This document shows positions 20,665 to 31,979 of a stretch of 64,000 bases of DNA, piece by piece (positions within the stretch are counted from its first letter, which is position 1; every line of letters starts with the position of its first letter). The stretch is taken from the NCBI RefSeq assembly GCF_027579695.1, contig NC_083579.1, positions 67,466,871 through 67,530,870 on the forward strand, read 5' to 3'. Made by a program: the position numbers and the translations under genes. Below the pieces are notes generated by a model. It did no database searches and was not told the DNA's origin. It saw nothing but the letters and a program-made list of their open reading frames with translations. This DNA comes from Neoarius graeffei. Lineage: Eukaryota > Chordata > Actinopteri > Siluriformes > Ariidae.

Positions 20665-20999
20665 CAGTGGAGGTAGTGTCATGGCTGAGGCTTGCATGAC
20701 TGCTTCTGGGAATAGGCTTACTAATCTTTAATAAAGATGTAACTCATGATGGTAGCAGCAGAATGAATTCAGAAGTCTACAGAAACATTCCATATGCCAG
20801 TTTACAAAGAAATTCATCCAATCTAATCTAATCATGCAGCAAGACATTGACCCAGAACACACTTCCAACACAACAAAGGACTTCATGAAGGTGTTAACAT
20901 GGGTGGGTGTGGACTAGACTAGTCAAGTCGGTGATCAGACCTTAACCCAACTGAGCATGCATTTCACCTCCTGAAGAGGAGACTGAAGGGAGGACACCC

Positions 21000-21030
<31 letters not shown>

Positions 21031-21611
21031 AAAGGCGCCCCTGAACGAAGCTGTGCTACAAGCCTGGAAAAGCATCCAGAATAATGCAACAGTTTGATGA
21101 TTGCTTGATTCAGTTATTGCAAGCAAGGTATATGCAACCGAATATTCTGCATTATTTACTTTTACTTACTATAGAACAGCTTCAGTCTGTCATCTATTAT
21201 ACGGTACTTTTTTTTTTTTTAAGATTTTTTTTGGGCTTTTTTCACCTTTATTGGATAGGACAGTGTAGAGACAGGACAGGAAATGAGTGGGAGAGAGAGA
21301 CGGGGAGGGATCGGGAAATGACCTCGGGTCGGAATCGAGCCCAGGTCCCCGGATTTATGGTATGGCGCCTTAGCCACCTGAGCCATGGCACCCCCTATTA
21401 TACGGTACTTTTGCTTACCTAAAATTGTGGTCTGACGGCAAAGGTGCCATGATCCAAATTGTTTAATGCATCTAGATGTAAAGATGAGGAATTGAAAGCT
21501 GAAATTCTGATCTATCAGCATATCTTTTCATCTCAAACCCAAATGTTTTCAATGTGCAACAAAACAAAAGAATTGGCCTTGCTGTTCCAATACTTTTGGA
21601 CACGACTATGT
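20665..21611 (+). mobile_element. Tc1-like fragment (family of 1282-2913), + strand
   Basis: Starts within the transposase (complement of the GGTAGTGTCATGGCTGAGGC block), passes ATCATGCAGCAAGACATTGA (QQD motif) and CTTAACCCAACTGAGCATGC (the downstream catalytic glutamate region), then the 3' terminal repeat to about 21611. A second SINE type (21212-21394) splits the terminal repeat. A C-run followed by an A-run interrupts it near 20998-21033. Confidence 0.8.
21212..21394 (-). mobile_element. second SINE family (GGCGCCATACC type)
   Basis: On the minus strand: GGTGCCATGGCTCAGGTGGC head, GGCGCCATACCATAAATCC, B box GGGCTCGATTCCGAC, CACTGTCCTATCCAATAAAG and an A-rich tail. A 18-bp duplication, CTATTATACGGTACTTTT, lies at 21194-21211 and 21395-21412. 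Different from the abundant SINE; another copy is at 29573-29745. Confidence 0.93.
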
Positions 21612-21654
21612 ACAAGTATTTGCTTTTAGATCAATTAATGTACAGACATATTTG

Positions 21655-21888
21655 CTTGGGTGGTGTAGTGGTTAGCACTGTCTCGTCACAGCAAGAAGGT
21701 CCGGGTTCGAGCCCCGTGGCTGGCGAGGGCCTTTCTGTGTGGAGTTTGCATGTTCTCCCCGTGTCCGCGTGGGTTTCCTCCGGGTGCTCCGGTTTCCCCC
21801 ACAGTCCAAAGACATGCAGGTTAGGCTAATTGGTGGCTCTAAATTGACCGTAGGTATGAATGTGAGTGTGAATGGTTGTGTCTCTCTA
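21655..21888 (+). mobile_element. SINE cut off by the neighbouring MITE
   Basis: Head and first two-thirds are present, ending at GAATGGTTGTGTCTCTCTAT where the MITE starts. The 3' third is not found beyond the MITE. Confidence 0.85.
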
Positions 21889-21889
21889 T

Positions 21890-22563
21890 GGCCAAGTTTA
21901 CATTAGACCGTATCTGTCTCGTTTTCTTCGCGGATGCACTGTCCGTTTACATTAAAACACCTGGAAACGCCGGGAAACGGGAATCCGCCAGGGTCCATGT
22001 ATTCAAATCTAGATCGTGTCTGGTCCGGTGCTGTGTAAACATTGAGAATACGCGGATACGCTGTGCTGAGCTCTAGCTGGCATCGTCATTGGACAACGTC
22101 ACTGTGACATCCACCTTCCTGATTCGCTGGCATTGGTCATGTGACACGACTGCCGAAAAATGGCACGGACTTCCGCCTTGTATCACCTTTCATTAAAGAG
22201 TATAAAAGTATGAAAATACTGCAAATACTGATGCAAATACTGCCCATTGTGTAGTTATGATTGTCTTTAGGCTTGCCATCCTTCCACTTGCAAGTAGTAA
22301 GTGATATGCACTGAGATCACACACACAGCGGCTCAGTCCCGAATCACTGCTCGTGCGCTATACTCGCGCGCTCTGTGAGCTGCGCAGGGCTGGAGTGCGC
22401 ACCCTCCAGAGGGCACTCGCTGTTCAGGGCGGAGTGATTTGGAGCGCAGGATGCCTGCGGAGCCGAGTGTATCCGTGTATTGGCGTTGCTGTGTGCACGC
22501 GAATCGTTTTAAAAACGTTAATCTGATGATCCGCTGATACGGTCTAATGTAAACCCCACCTGA
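21890..22563. mobile_element. hAT-like MITE
   Basis: Inverted ends share GTTTACATTAGACCGTATC. The interior has short inverted motifs such as ATACGCGGATACGC and is rich in CpG. No coding capacity. A target duplication could not be fixed, so superfamily assignment is tentative. Confidence 0.7.
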
Positions 22564-24389
22564 GAATGATGTATTTTCTGTCTTCTGAGAAGTTAAATGC
22601 AGCGTAATTTCCTTTGGTGCCAATATTAGTCAAAAAGCATGATGATTAATGTAGGAAACTGTTAACCAAAATGAAAATGCACCGACCAGCATGTTAATGA
22701 AAGATGTTTAAACTAAAGTCAAGTCAGAATTTCATTGCAAAATTTAATCTTGTACAACATTTAAGATAACAGTGAGCAGATTTTCCTCTTAAATCTGAGT
22801 GATAAAAACAGATGGAGCTATTTACACAGTAACCGTTAGGGTTTTGAGGTGCAGTTGGAACACTCCTGCTGTATGACAATATTTGGTTTTGTTTTGTTTC
22901 AATACGTATAATTATAGCAGTATATTTGTATGGCATTATTTGTATGATGTATATTTGTATGGCATTTGGTTACTATAAACCCCCACTATTTCGTGCTTCA
23001 CGCTGTGACACTGAAGGTGGTTGATTTAACTGAAGTCTCTTGAAGTTATAAAGGTCGATGCCATTATGTAGCATTATGGACTCTGTTATGCAATGAGAAG
23101 TGCACTTTCATTGCTTCCAGATTTTCTTGACCTCATGTTGCCATGCATAAATTTTCAGAACTGAAACTGATTCTTGGCTCTACTGACTTTTTAAATAAAC
23201 CTTGTTCTTCATAATAAATAGTAACTTTTCATATTTTCAGATATCATTTTCATGTTGATTGGGAACAATTTAATCTTAAACAGCCAGATAAACAAACGTG
23301 CTTGGATTCTTATATTTAAGTGAACTTTGGAAGTCTTATTTTTCATTTGGATATTAAATGAACTTATGTGTTAGATGGGATGTGACAGTGTGTCAGAGTG
23401 GAAGAGATTCTGCTGAATCGGTCTGTGTAGCTAGAAGAAAAATGTGCTGATCTGGGATATTTTCCCCTTAGATAGCAATACGTTTTAAGCCACTTGATGG
23501 TATCATCCACTGTAGTTTGAATGTGAATAGTGTGCAGCAGTATGGTGTGGTCTGGTCCCACCATGGAACAGTAAAAGTGAATAGGCCTGTTACAGTGCTT
23601 TACAGTGTGTTCTACAGTTAGAATAGCAAGTGGGTTTCTTTTTTTAGCACATACTCGTGCTGTAGTTGTTTTCCAGCTGTAACTAATAAACTGGTTTGTT
23701 TGTTTTTTTTAAGTTTAAGAGGGATAAAATAAGGCTGTCGTACAGTCAATCTGACTTGTATTATCTTCTTGTTGTTTTCAGAAGACAGCCATTCTTCAGC
23801 AGAGAGGCCGAAATTATGAAGATTGCCATAATTTATCAACTCGCTGATCTTGCCAAAGTATGGAATCCAAGGCAAAATGTACTGAAAACCATATTTAAAA
23901 ATCATCCTCCTAATTATAGCCGTGTCGCTTCAGGGAAATCTTGGTTTGAATTTTAAGAAATGAAAGTTCTTTTTTTTTTTTTCCTGATGTAATTCCGTTA
24001 CTGACTTTTCTTTCCTCATAAAAGATTTTGCGTTCAGAGTTAAACATGGCCAATCTTTCTATGCTTTTTTAGGGTGAAAATATACCCCATACAATGTGAA
24101 ATTTTTATTTAATACCATTATCTTGAGTCCTGTAACTAAAAAAAAAAAAGTTACCACATTTTGTTGTGAATATAATTCAGTTACCGAAGAACTACCCAAA
24201 TATTAAAAGGCTGTTTTTAAATTAAATGCTATTTTTTGAGGGTTGGTTTGTTTGTCTGTCTGATCGCAGACTCCCAAACATGTTCCGAATGGGTGATAAA
24301 TGTTATAGTCTGAACACATGTACAACAAGTAATAAGAACTATGACGACCCACAACCAACTCAAAGCGAAGCTTTTGAATTGCAGGCGCA
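22564..24389. other. no gene recognised
   Basis: Low-repeat AT-rich sequence in the fos-jdp2 interval. No exon with recognisable product. If jdp2 starts at about 16.2 kb this is its first intron, where conserved control elements could lie; I cannot identify any by eye. Confidence 0.4.
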
Positions 24390-24398
24390 GGCAACCAC

Positions 24399-24966
24399 TA
24401 GCCTGGGCCCGTCCATCCTAAGCGTGACGCAACACGAGGGCCTGTTGCGAGCTTAGTCTGGCCAGGCAAGCTATCTACAGCTCTTCCAAGCTCCCGAAAA
24501 ATCGGGAACCAATCAACTTTGAGCATCTCCAACGGCCCTGGGTAGAGGCGTGTTCGAGGCAGTGACGTAGTAGAACTGCGACCGGAAGCCATAGATTGTT
24601 TACAGAATCTATGCCGGAAGCGCTTCATTCACTAGAAACATTACGAACATAGAGCAAGTTCTCATTGAAAACGGAGCAAAGAGCAGCCCTGGAGGTATTT
24701 ATTGAAAGGAAGGATGTTTTCGCCTTGTTCCCGACCGGCTTCGGTAAGAGTTTAATCTACCAGTTAGCCCCGTCGCGTCACATACGTCAGAGGAAAGAGT
24801 GATGTGATTGGTTTAAGCTTCGTCACAGCCTTTTCTGGCTTCGACCAGTAGCAAACTGAGGCATTTCAGGGAGGCGGGTCAACCACGGGCTCTGGGAAAC
24901 GGTTGGGCTTAATATCTTGGCCAGACCAATAGCTCGTAGAGCTTTGCAGTCGCGTTAGCCAGACTA
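24399..24966 (+). mobile_element. short element carrying a RecQ-like helicase segment
   Basis: A 9-bp duplication GGCAACCAC (24390-24398 and 24967-24975) flanks ends TAGCCTGG / complement TAGTCTGG. Inside, 24668-24799 reads KTEQRAALEVFIERKDVFAL, then FPTGFGKSLIYQLAP: a Walker A motif (GFGKS) in the context of RecQ-family DEAD-type helicases. A TGA follows at 24800. The rest of the helicase is absent, so it is non-autonomous. Confidence 0.75.
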
Positions 24967-24975
24967 GGCAACCAC

Positions 24976-26920
24976 AGCAATAACAATTCTCCCCAATCCG
25001 TGTTCTCTGTGAACGGAGTAAATGGAGCAGAGTTCTGGCAAGAGAACGATTACTTATATGATGTAAGACAATATCCCTTCTCTAAGCTCCATAATAAAAA
25101 AAAAAATAATAAAAAAAATCTTTCTGCAATCAGCTACCACAAGGAAGATGATGAATGTTTTGTGCATTTGAGGACAAGGTTCCAGGATCAGATGCTCTTT
25201 CTTGGCGATCTCTCCAAGTGAAAGTTAGTGTAAAGTGTGCACTTTGTTGGGTCTCGCATGGTGTGCATTTCAGCAAGCCATAACTGTAATACAACTGTAA
25301 GCAGTACAGTACTTCTGGGATTTTTAAAGTGGTGCAGTGTTGACTAGACGTTAGTAAACTGCTTGTGATGACCAGCCTTTGAACATCTAGCCAGTTATAG
25401 TTAGATACGTCTAATCAGTCATAGCTCATAGTGCAAAAATGGAAAGCTATTGTATCGCCTCAAAATGTCAAATGAAATGCCTAGGGGGTATCTGACTGGT
25501 TTTCATTTATTCCCTTGGAGAGGTCAGGAATGGTGGCTATTGTGGCTTGCATTTTCACAGAGGGACATAAACACACCACCCTCTCCCTAACAGCACTGTA
25601 CTGTGCAGTGACCGTTTCCAAACGGAACGGTTTTGTTGAACGGTTAGGAGAAGACGCCTGTTCTGTCCAGAAACCAGTCATGCCATTTGTTGACGCTGCA
25701 GGTAAGATGAAGTTCTTTTCTGTTGGTTATCCCTCCGTCATTGCCAATGTTTCAAATGCTGTAAAATGAATTCTCGGGCTTCAGCAACAAATACAGTCAC
25801 TGTCTGAAGGCATGCCCTGGAACTTTCCGTATCTTCACCACCAGGTCCCTGCTAGCACCAACGGATGATTTTTATACTCTGGTTGTTTTTCTCTCTGTAT
25901 TTTGTGTTGAGCGTGCAGACTGCACCTGTGCTAACTCTTCATTGGCATTCTGTGAATTAACGTCCGAGAGAAGTGTCACTGCTTCGTTGTCAGACGTGTT
26001 GCTTTTCATGTGAAAGCAAATAAAATATCACACTTGCAGCAGAAGCCATCATGTTCAGGAAACGGGTGGCAGACCGTAGGTTGAGTCAAACAGAATTGCT
26101 TTATAGAGTAACCTTTCACCATGAAACAATGTAGTTAAAATCTCCCTTGATAACATTGCTGGCTGAGAGATATAGGATGTTAACTGAAGGTATCACTGCT
26201 CCATTGGAACATTTAATGTAGCATTAAATAAAAACAGCCTCAAATATTGTCCCTTACAGCAAACTATATTGTTCCTGCTGCAGTATGCTTCAAGCCACTG
26301 CTCCTGATGCATCCATTCATGAGTGCAGGACCCCCAGGTATCCAATGCACAGCAAGTTTGTTGATGCAGTGGACAAGATTTTTTTTTTTTTTTTTTACAT
26401 ATATTAAGGATGTTGAGAAAGTGTGTGCTGTTTATATGCCGTCAACCCCCCGTGGCACTTGCCGAGTGCCATGACGCTGGTAGTCTCACCTTTTTATTCT
26501 TCTTACTGATTTACTTCATGACAAGGTAACACCACTTGTCAATGAATGGTGGCATGCTTTTGATTAGTTTTCTACTTGATAACAGCAGGATTATTCAGTC
26601 ATGGGTTTGGATTGTATCGGTTGACTAGGACAGTGAGGGTGAGCTAGTATCCAAGGGCATAGTTTATTTTGAATAGGGCACGATCGTTCAGGCAAAAAGG
26701 TCTGAACCAAACAGGCACTGAATCAGCATTCAAAACAAAAGGAACAGGCAAAAGGCATTAATTGATAAACAATCCAGAATGATCAAAAACTAGAAAAACC
26801 AAGCGGGATATAGAGGCAAGGTGTTGGAGTGAGCTAATGGAAAACTGGGAGCAATATGAACACTTTTGTAACTGAATACAAATGTTACTCAGAATGAACA
26901 GATACCATCAAGCCATGAAG
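24976..26920. other. no gene recognised; one possible donor site
   Basis: A 63-codon frame (25515 on) ends at GACGCTGCAG then GTAAGATG (25702), which looks like an exon end, but the encoded sequence matches nothing I know. AACGG words cluster at 25621-25650. A T-run lies at 26382-26395. Nothing firm. Confidence 0.35.
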
Positions 26921-26924
26921 GGGC

Positions 26925-27120
26925 TTAGGGGAAGCCATGGCCTAAAAGTTTTGGGACCAAAAGGTTGCTGGTTCGATTCACTGGACCAGCAAGAATCGCT
27001 GAAGTGCCCTTGAGCAAGGCACCTAACCCCCAACTGCTCCCCAGGCTGTACTGGGCATGCTGTACGTCACTCTGGATAAGAGCGTCTGCTAAATGCCATT
27101 AATGTAATGTAACGTAACTA
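26925..27120 (+). mobile_element. third SINE type (GATAAGAGCGTCTGC tail)
   Basis: A tRNA-like part with B box GGTTCGATTC is followed by GAAGTGCCCTTGAGCAAGGC and ends TCTGGATAAGAGCGTCTGCT and AAATGCCATTAATGTAATG. This ending is common in fish SINEs. A related piece lies at 47552-47745 on the minus strand. Confidence 0.85.
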
Positions 27121-27189
27121 TACCACTTATCTGTCAGGGTCACGGGGGAAACTGGAGCCAATCCCAGCTGACTTCAGGTGAGAGGCGAT
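27121..27189 (-). mobile_element. SINE 3' fragment
   Basis: Complement of the abundant SINE's end (AATCCCAGCTGACTTCAGG) only. Confidence 0.6.
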
Positions 27190-28870
27190 CGCCAAGGAAA
27201 AACTCCCTCAGACGACATGAGGAAGAAACCTTGAGAGGAACCAGACTCAAAAGGGAACCCATCCTCATTTGGGCAACAACAGACAGCCTGACTATAATAT
27301 TAACAGTTTTAACAGGTATAACCCTCAACTGTCCTCATGGGGCCGTCCTTCACAGGAGCGGTGTGATAAAACTCCGACCAGACACAGGGCACCAGGATGG
27401 ATCAAGCAGGTCCGAGGGGCAGAAGAGGCCAGCATCTCAATCCCAGGATCAACATGTAACTCAGAGGGACAGATTGGGGGGGAAGAGAGAGAGAATGAAA
27501 ACACAGGTTGTTAGGTATGCCCTAAAAATGACAAGTATTAAATCTGTGTGGTAGGCTCGCAGAGACGAGAGTCTTTACATTAGGCATAACACACAACAAT
27601 GGCATGTTAATATGGTAAAAAATATCATGACCTGCTCTGGCTGGATGCTTGATTGGGTGATGGGAGCACACTCCTCAGCAATGATGAGATGCAGATGGGA
27701 CCCTTAGGGCTGGCCAAGACAATTCAGTTACATTTCACCGGGTCTGGGACATGCGACAGAATGTCTGACGGCCGATTCCCTGCAGGCTACGATAGCCAGT
27801 CGAGGTCTCCACCCTCTCCACCAAAAGATTTCCTGTTGACTCCATGTAACTCAGAGGGACAGATTTGGGGTGGGGGGGAGGGAAAGAAAACACAGGTTGT
27901 TAGGTATGCCCAATGTCACCTGAATAAGTAGGAGCAGTATACATATTGCACCGAGTACAAGCAGGGACTCCGGCAACTAACTATGACAGCATAACTAAAA
28001 GGAGAGAGCCAGAAGGTAATACAGGCATGAGGGAGCCCCGGGACATAAAGCAGCCAGCCACTACACCGTCAACAAACTCGAGTGAGCAAGCGAGTGGGGA
28101 CTGACAGCATCCATACATCCCAGTTTACCAAAACACTCTATGTCTGAGGACCCTCCAGATCTACACCTTTACCTCATAAACACCATTAACAAAAGGCTTG
28201 ACTAAACAGATATGTTTTCAGCCTAGACTTAAATGCTGAGACTGTGTCTGATTCCCGAACACTACTTGGAAGGCTGTTCCATAACTGTGGGCCTTTGTAA
28301 GAAAAGGCTCTGCCCCCTGATGTAGCCTTCGCTATACGAGGTACCAGCAGATAGCCTGCACCTTTTGATCTAAGTAGGCGTGGCGGGTCATAGAGGAGCA
28401 GAAGTTCACTCAGGTACTGTGGTGCGAGACCATTTAGTGCTTTAAAGGTCAATAGTAGTATTTTATAATCAATACGAAATTTGATTGGGAGCCAATGCGG
28501 TGTGGATAAGACAGGCGTGATGTGGTCATATTTTCTAGTTCTAGTAAGGACTCTTGCTGCGGCATTTTGAACTAACTGGAGCTTGTTTATGCACTTATTG
28601 GAACATCCAGACAGTAAGGCATTACAATAATCCAACCTGGAGGTAACGAAAGCATGGACTAGTTTTTCTGCATCATGCAATGACATTAAATTTCTTATCT
28701 TTGCAATATTTCTGAGATGAAAGAAAGCTATCCGGGTGATATCAATGTGAGTTTCGAATGAAAGACTGGGGTCAATAATCACTCCGAGGTCTTTTACTGC
28801 TGCACGTGAAGAAACAGAAAGGCCATCCAGAGTCACTCTGTAATCAGAAAACTTACTTCTAGCTGGTGTC
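27190..28870 (-). mobile_element. L2/CR1-group LINE, 3' portion
   Basis: The minus-strand frame from 28870 to 28186 encodes the C-terminal reverse-transcriptase region: VKDLGVIIDPSLSFETHI, AFVTSRLDYCNALLSG, LQLVQNAAARVLTRTRKYDH, LHWLPIKFRIDYKILLLTFK-like PHWLPIK, GPQLWNSLPSSVRES, ending FKSRLKTYLF. The 3' untranslated part reaches about 27190 and includes GGAACCAGACTCAAAAGGGA and a duplicated CATGTAACTCAGAGGGACAG block. 5' truncated. The terminal frame is uninterrupted over about 230 codons, so the copy is fairly young. Confidence 0.85.
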
Positions 28871-29261
28871 TTCATCCACGTTGTTTTCCCGGCGCTTGGT
28901 GATGCCATGACAACCGGGAAAAGGAAGTACATTTTCACGCATGCGCATATTTCATTTCCGCATTATTACTATCGTATAGCACGGTCGCAAAAACTACCGC
29001 GTGAACGCAAGTAGGGCTGCACCGGTGCTAACATGCTTCTCTCTAGTAAGCAGGTTTGTGACGTGTGAACGCTCCACAAAATTTACACCGGTGTAAGATA
29101 TATCGCAACAAAATACATCGGTGCAGCATCGATGCAAATATGTGCCGTGTGAACACCCCTTTAGAGTAGCCAGTTTTCTTAATCTGCATTTCTTTGGACT
29201 GTGGGAAGAAACCCATGTTCTAAACAAATGTGAATGCAGATAAAAATAAGTGCATTTTATT
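28871..29261. other. unassigned, MITE-like
   Basis: Words such as GTGTGAACGC and GTGTGAACACCCC repeat here, and CACCGGTG occurs as a palindrome. It resembles a small hAT-type MITE but I could not define the ends. Confidence 0.3.
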
Positions 29262-29519
29262 ATTATAGGGCTGACACATGGAGACAAACAACCGTTCACA
29301 CCTACGGTCAATTTAGAGCCACCAATTACCCTAACCTGCATGTCTTTGGACTGTGGGGGAAACCGGAGCACCCAGAGGAAACCCACGCAGACACGGGGAG
29401 AACATGCAAACTCCACACAGAGAGGCCTGCATTGGCCACTGGGCTCGAACCTAGAACCTTCTTGCTGTGAGGCGACAGTGCTAACCGCGACAGTGCTAAC
29501 CACTACACCACTGTGCCAC
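29262..29519 (-). mobile_element. SINE, 3' truncated
   Basis: Head at the right edge, with the last GACAGTGCTAACC piece duplicated. It ends within the CTGACACATGGAGAC block. Confidence 0.88.
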
Positions 29520-29572
29520 CACATTTTATATATAAGAGTTTGGTTCCAAAACGGCAAATTTGAAAATTTGTG

Positions 29573-29745
29573 GGGGCGTCGTGGCTCAGGTGGATAAGGC
29601 GCCATACCATAAATCCGGGGACCCGGGTTCGATTCCGACCCGAGGTCATTTCCCGATCCCTCCCGTCTCTCTCTCCCCCGCTCATTTCCTGTCTCTACAC
29701 TGTCCTATCCAATAAAGGTCAAAAAAAGTCTTTAAAAAGAAAAAT
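29573..29745 (+). mobile_element. second SINE family, full length
   Basis: Same family as 21212-21394: GTCGTGGCTCAGGTGG, GGCGCCATACCATAAATCC, B box GGGTTCGATTCCGAC, then TCCTATCCAATAAAG. Imperfect flanks GAAAATTTG / GAAAAATTG. Confidence 0.9.
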
Positions 29746-30471
29746 TGAAACTCCCATCAAACCATCAGCAATTATCATGTCTTACTCGTACCATATTCAG
29801 TTTTCGCCAAAACACAATATCTGCCGTTGATTTACACACTGCATGCCTTTTGTTCCAAAACGCAACAAGCGCCATCACCAATTTTTCTCAAAACCAGACA
29901 TCCATTTGGCCAATCAGAGGCCACCATTGGCATGAAGTCTTCTAAGATGGCTGCGCCCATGAAGTAGGAAATCGCTTCATCACTTCTCGCATTTATTGGA
30001 CAATTTTATGCTGAATTATGAATAATTTTGATAAAATAATCTAAAAAAAATCTCTAAAATAATGTGTCGTGAAAACACGGTTAAATGCATTTTAAATAGA
30101 AAGGGATATGTAGCATTTTGGGGGGGAAAATGCAATGGCGTGGATATGTAGTGACTTGACAAAAAAATAATTACTTGTTCAGTTAAAAGCTGTTAATTAT
30201 TTCTGGATTTCATTTTTGAAGTTTATTATCATTAAAGGACATGGGACATGGATTTTTTTCTGGGTATAATTATGTATAAAGGACATAAGAAATGCTATCT
30301 AAATCACTGCAGGGCGTCAAAAATGTGAAAATCATCACATTATTCAACTTTTTTATACATCAGCGTAAAACAATGATTCGTTAATTAGCTAGGTGGTCAC
30401 GTGACCCGTGACATCACAAAAACTTTCCAAGGAGCCAGCGCTTGGGAATCTAATGTAAACGGGTTACCGAA

Positions 30472-30664
30472 ATGGACACCATCGACAGTGACATTCCCGA
30501 TGTTTCACAGAGATGTGAAGTTAGACCCTATCAATTCGAACCGATAGCTGGAAATTCACATGAACATGGATCTTGTCTTTACTCTGACGGGTCAGATGAT
30601 TCTGAGAGTGAGAGTTCATTCAATCCCCATGAAACTGAAAGCGGTCGGCTGGATAACACTTCCT
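30472..30664 (+). CDS. acidic first exon, P2X7-C-terminus-like
   Basis: ATG at 30472 encodes MDTIDSDIPDVSQRCEVRPY, then QFEPIA and an acidic serine-rich run (SDGSDDSESESS), ending RLDNTS before a TG|GTAAGT donor at 30665. The motif RPYQFEP with a following R-N-x-x-W resembles the start of the P2X7-C-terminal-like domain found in many fish transposon-linked genes; the cysteine part would lie in a missing downstream exon. It is on the opposite strand to the THAP exon. Assignment is inference. Confidence 0.4.
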
Positions 30665-31011
30665 GGTAAGTTAAAAACAATTCTGCTCAAAGGCTAATGA
30701 TCTGTTGAAAGAAGTATTATTTTTGTATCATACACTGAAAGTTCATCATAGATCTAGCTAAAGTCCGTTGCAAGCTAGTTTTTTTTTTTGCTGATATTTT
30801 TCGAGATTGATTGATTGAGATACAATGCTTCCAGAGTCCGAGATGAAAACATTCAAAATGGCGAAACGCCATCACACAGCCAACAACACTACGCCATTTG
30901 TCGAAAGAGATGAAAATTAAGAAAAGTTAAACAAACTTACCAACATAACATTTATTTAAATGTCCATTAATGTTACAGGATTTTTTGACTGTCTCTACAG
31001 TTGTAGGAATG

Positions 31012-31311
31012 TTAGGCCCTGTATATTATGGCGCTATCACTGCCTCCATGAACCCGGCTATACGGCCTCTTAAATTTGGCTTGGCAATTAATATCGCTCA
31101 GTACCTGAGTATTAATGTTGAAAGAATCCTCAGTGAAATGGTCCGAACACAGTTTGTGGGAAACAGTAGGTGCAAAGTTTTTTCTACGGCAGTAGTGAGC
31201 CCACACTTTCCTCAGCTTCGGGTCCTTGGGGAATGCAAAAAAACTTACTCCAGGGCATTTCCCATTGAAATTATTGCAACCATAAGCAGCACAATACACC
31301 ATGATGTTCAA
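31012..31311 (-). CDS. THAP zinc-finger exon of the Kolobok-like element
   Basis: The 99-residue frame begins MNIMVYCAAYGC and carries the full C2CH signature: Cys7, Cys12, Cys55, His58, with Pro28, Trp37 and Phe59 (KLCSDHF) in their usual places. THAP domains bind DNA and in Kolobok and P elements form the N-terminus of the transposase. The frame closes 40 residues after the finger, without the AVPTIF box, so this is a fragment. The domain itself looks intact. Confidence 0.8.
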   Translation of the reverse strand: MNIMVYCAAYGCNNFNGKCPGVSFFAFPKDPKLRKVWAHYCRRKNFAPTVSHKLCSDHFTEDSFNINTQVLSDINCQAKFKRPYSRVHGGSDSAIIYRA

Positions 31312-31524
31312 TGTACGTTAAAGACTATAAAAACAATTTTCTTGTCATTCACTTCTCCATTCATCTACCCGCTTGTGCTGTGCCCGAAAGTTTTTGTGAC
31401 GTATGATCACGTGACAGCGGCTCTTCCGGTTGTAAAATATGCATATCGGAGCTCGAGCAGAAATGCCATATAATCATCACGAATATAACGATTTTGCTGA
31501 ATTTAATAGATGATTTTGTATTTG

Positions 31525-31659
31525 GCCCTGTGATGACCTGGCGACTTGTCCAGGGTGTACCCCGCCTTTCGCCCGTAGTCAGCTGGGATAGGCTCCAGCT
31601 TGCCTGCGACCCTGTAGAAGGATAAAGCGGCTAGAGATAATGAGATGAGAATGAGATGA
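31525..31659 (+). mobile_element. SINE, 5' truncated at GCCCTGTG
   Basis: Starts exactly at GCCCTGTGATGACCTGG, with a 13-bp duplication GATTTTGTATTTG at 31512-31524 and 31660-31672. GATGA tail. The copy at 39886 starts at the same base. Confidence 0.95.
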
Positions 31660-31851
31660 GATTTTGTATTTGTTGATGCAATTAATTCATATTTTAATGG
31701 AAAGAAACTGATATAGCGTGCATTTATGTTTCATGTCCCATGTCCTTTAAGGAGTTAGTCAATAAAGTTTAAAACAGGATACAGTGGTTTTCCTTTTCTC
31801 ACTTCCCGTAATCAGAAAAAGTGATTTTTCTCAAAACAGTGGAATTGGATA

Positions 31852-31979
31852 TGCAAGGGGCTGCAAAAGTAGGTATACAGTAATGAAAAACAAAACATTT
31901 AGTATTCAATGAAACCTAGCACCACTATTATAATACTGGAATAATCCTTACTGTATACCTACTTTTGCAGCCCCCTGTG
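31852..31979. mobile_element. 128-bp mariner MITE
   Basis: The TA-flanked element has inverted ends containing GGGGCTGCAAAAGTAGGTAT and its complement. The inner sequence TACAGTAATGAAAAACAAAA closely matches the start of the mariner-like element at 63591, which suggests it is its deletion derivative. Confidence 0.85.

Larger units (their letters stand above)
30236..31746. mobile_element. Kolobok-like TTAA element with THAP and acidic exons
   Basis: TTAA duplications (30232-30235 and 31747-31750) flank inverted ends AGGACATGGGACATG. TTAA targeting together with a THAP-domain protein is characteristic of Kolobok DNA transposons as I recall the family. It holds a THAP exon on the minus strand and an acidic exon on the plus strand, plus a SINE. 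No transposase core is seen, so the copy is internally deleted. Confidence 0.75.

Noticed and set aside
25515-25702. Coding exon ending at GACGCTGCAG/GTAAGA
   Set aside because: Good donor, but the encoded sequence matches no family and no partner exon was seen; kept only as a note.
31012-31311. Host THAP gene
   Set aside because: It lies within TTAA-bounded inverted ends with no further exons; transposon origin is simpler.
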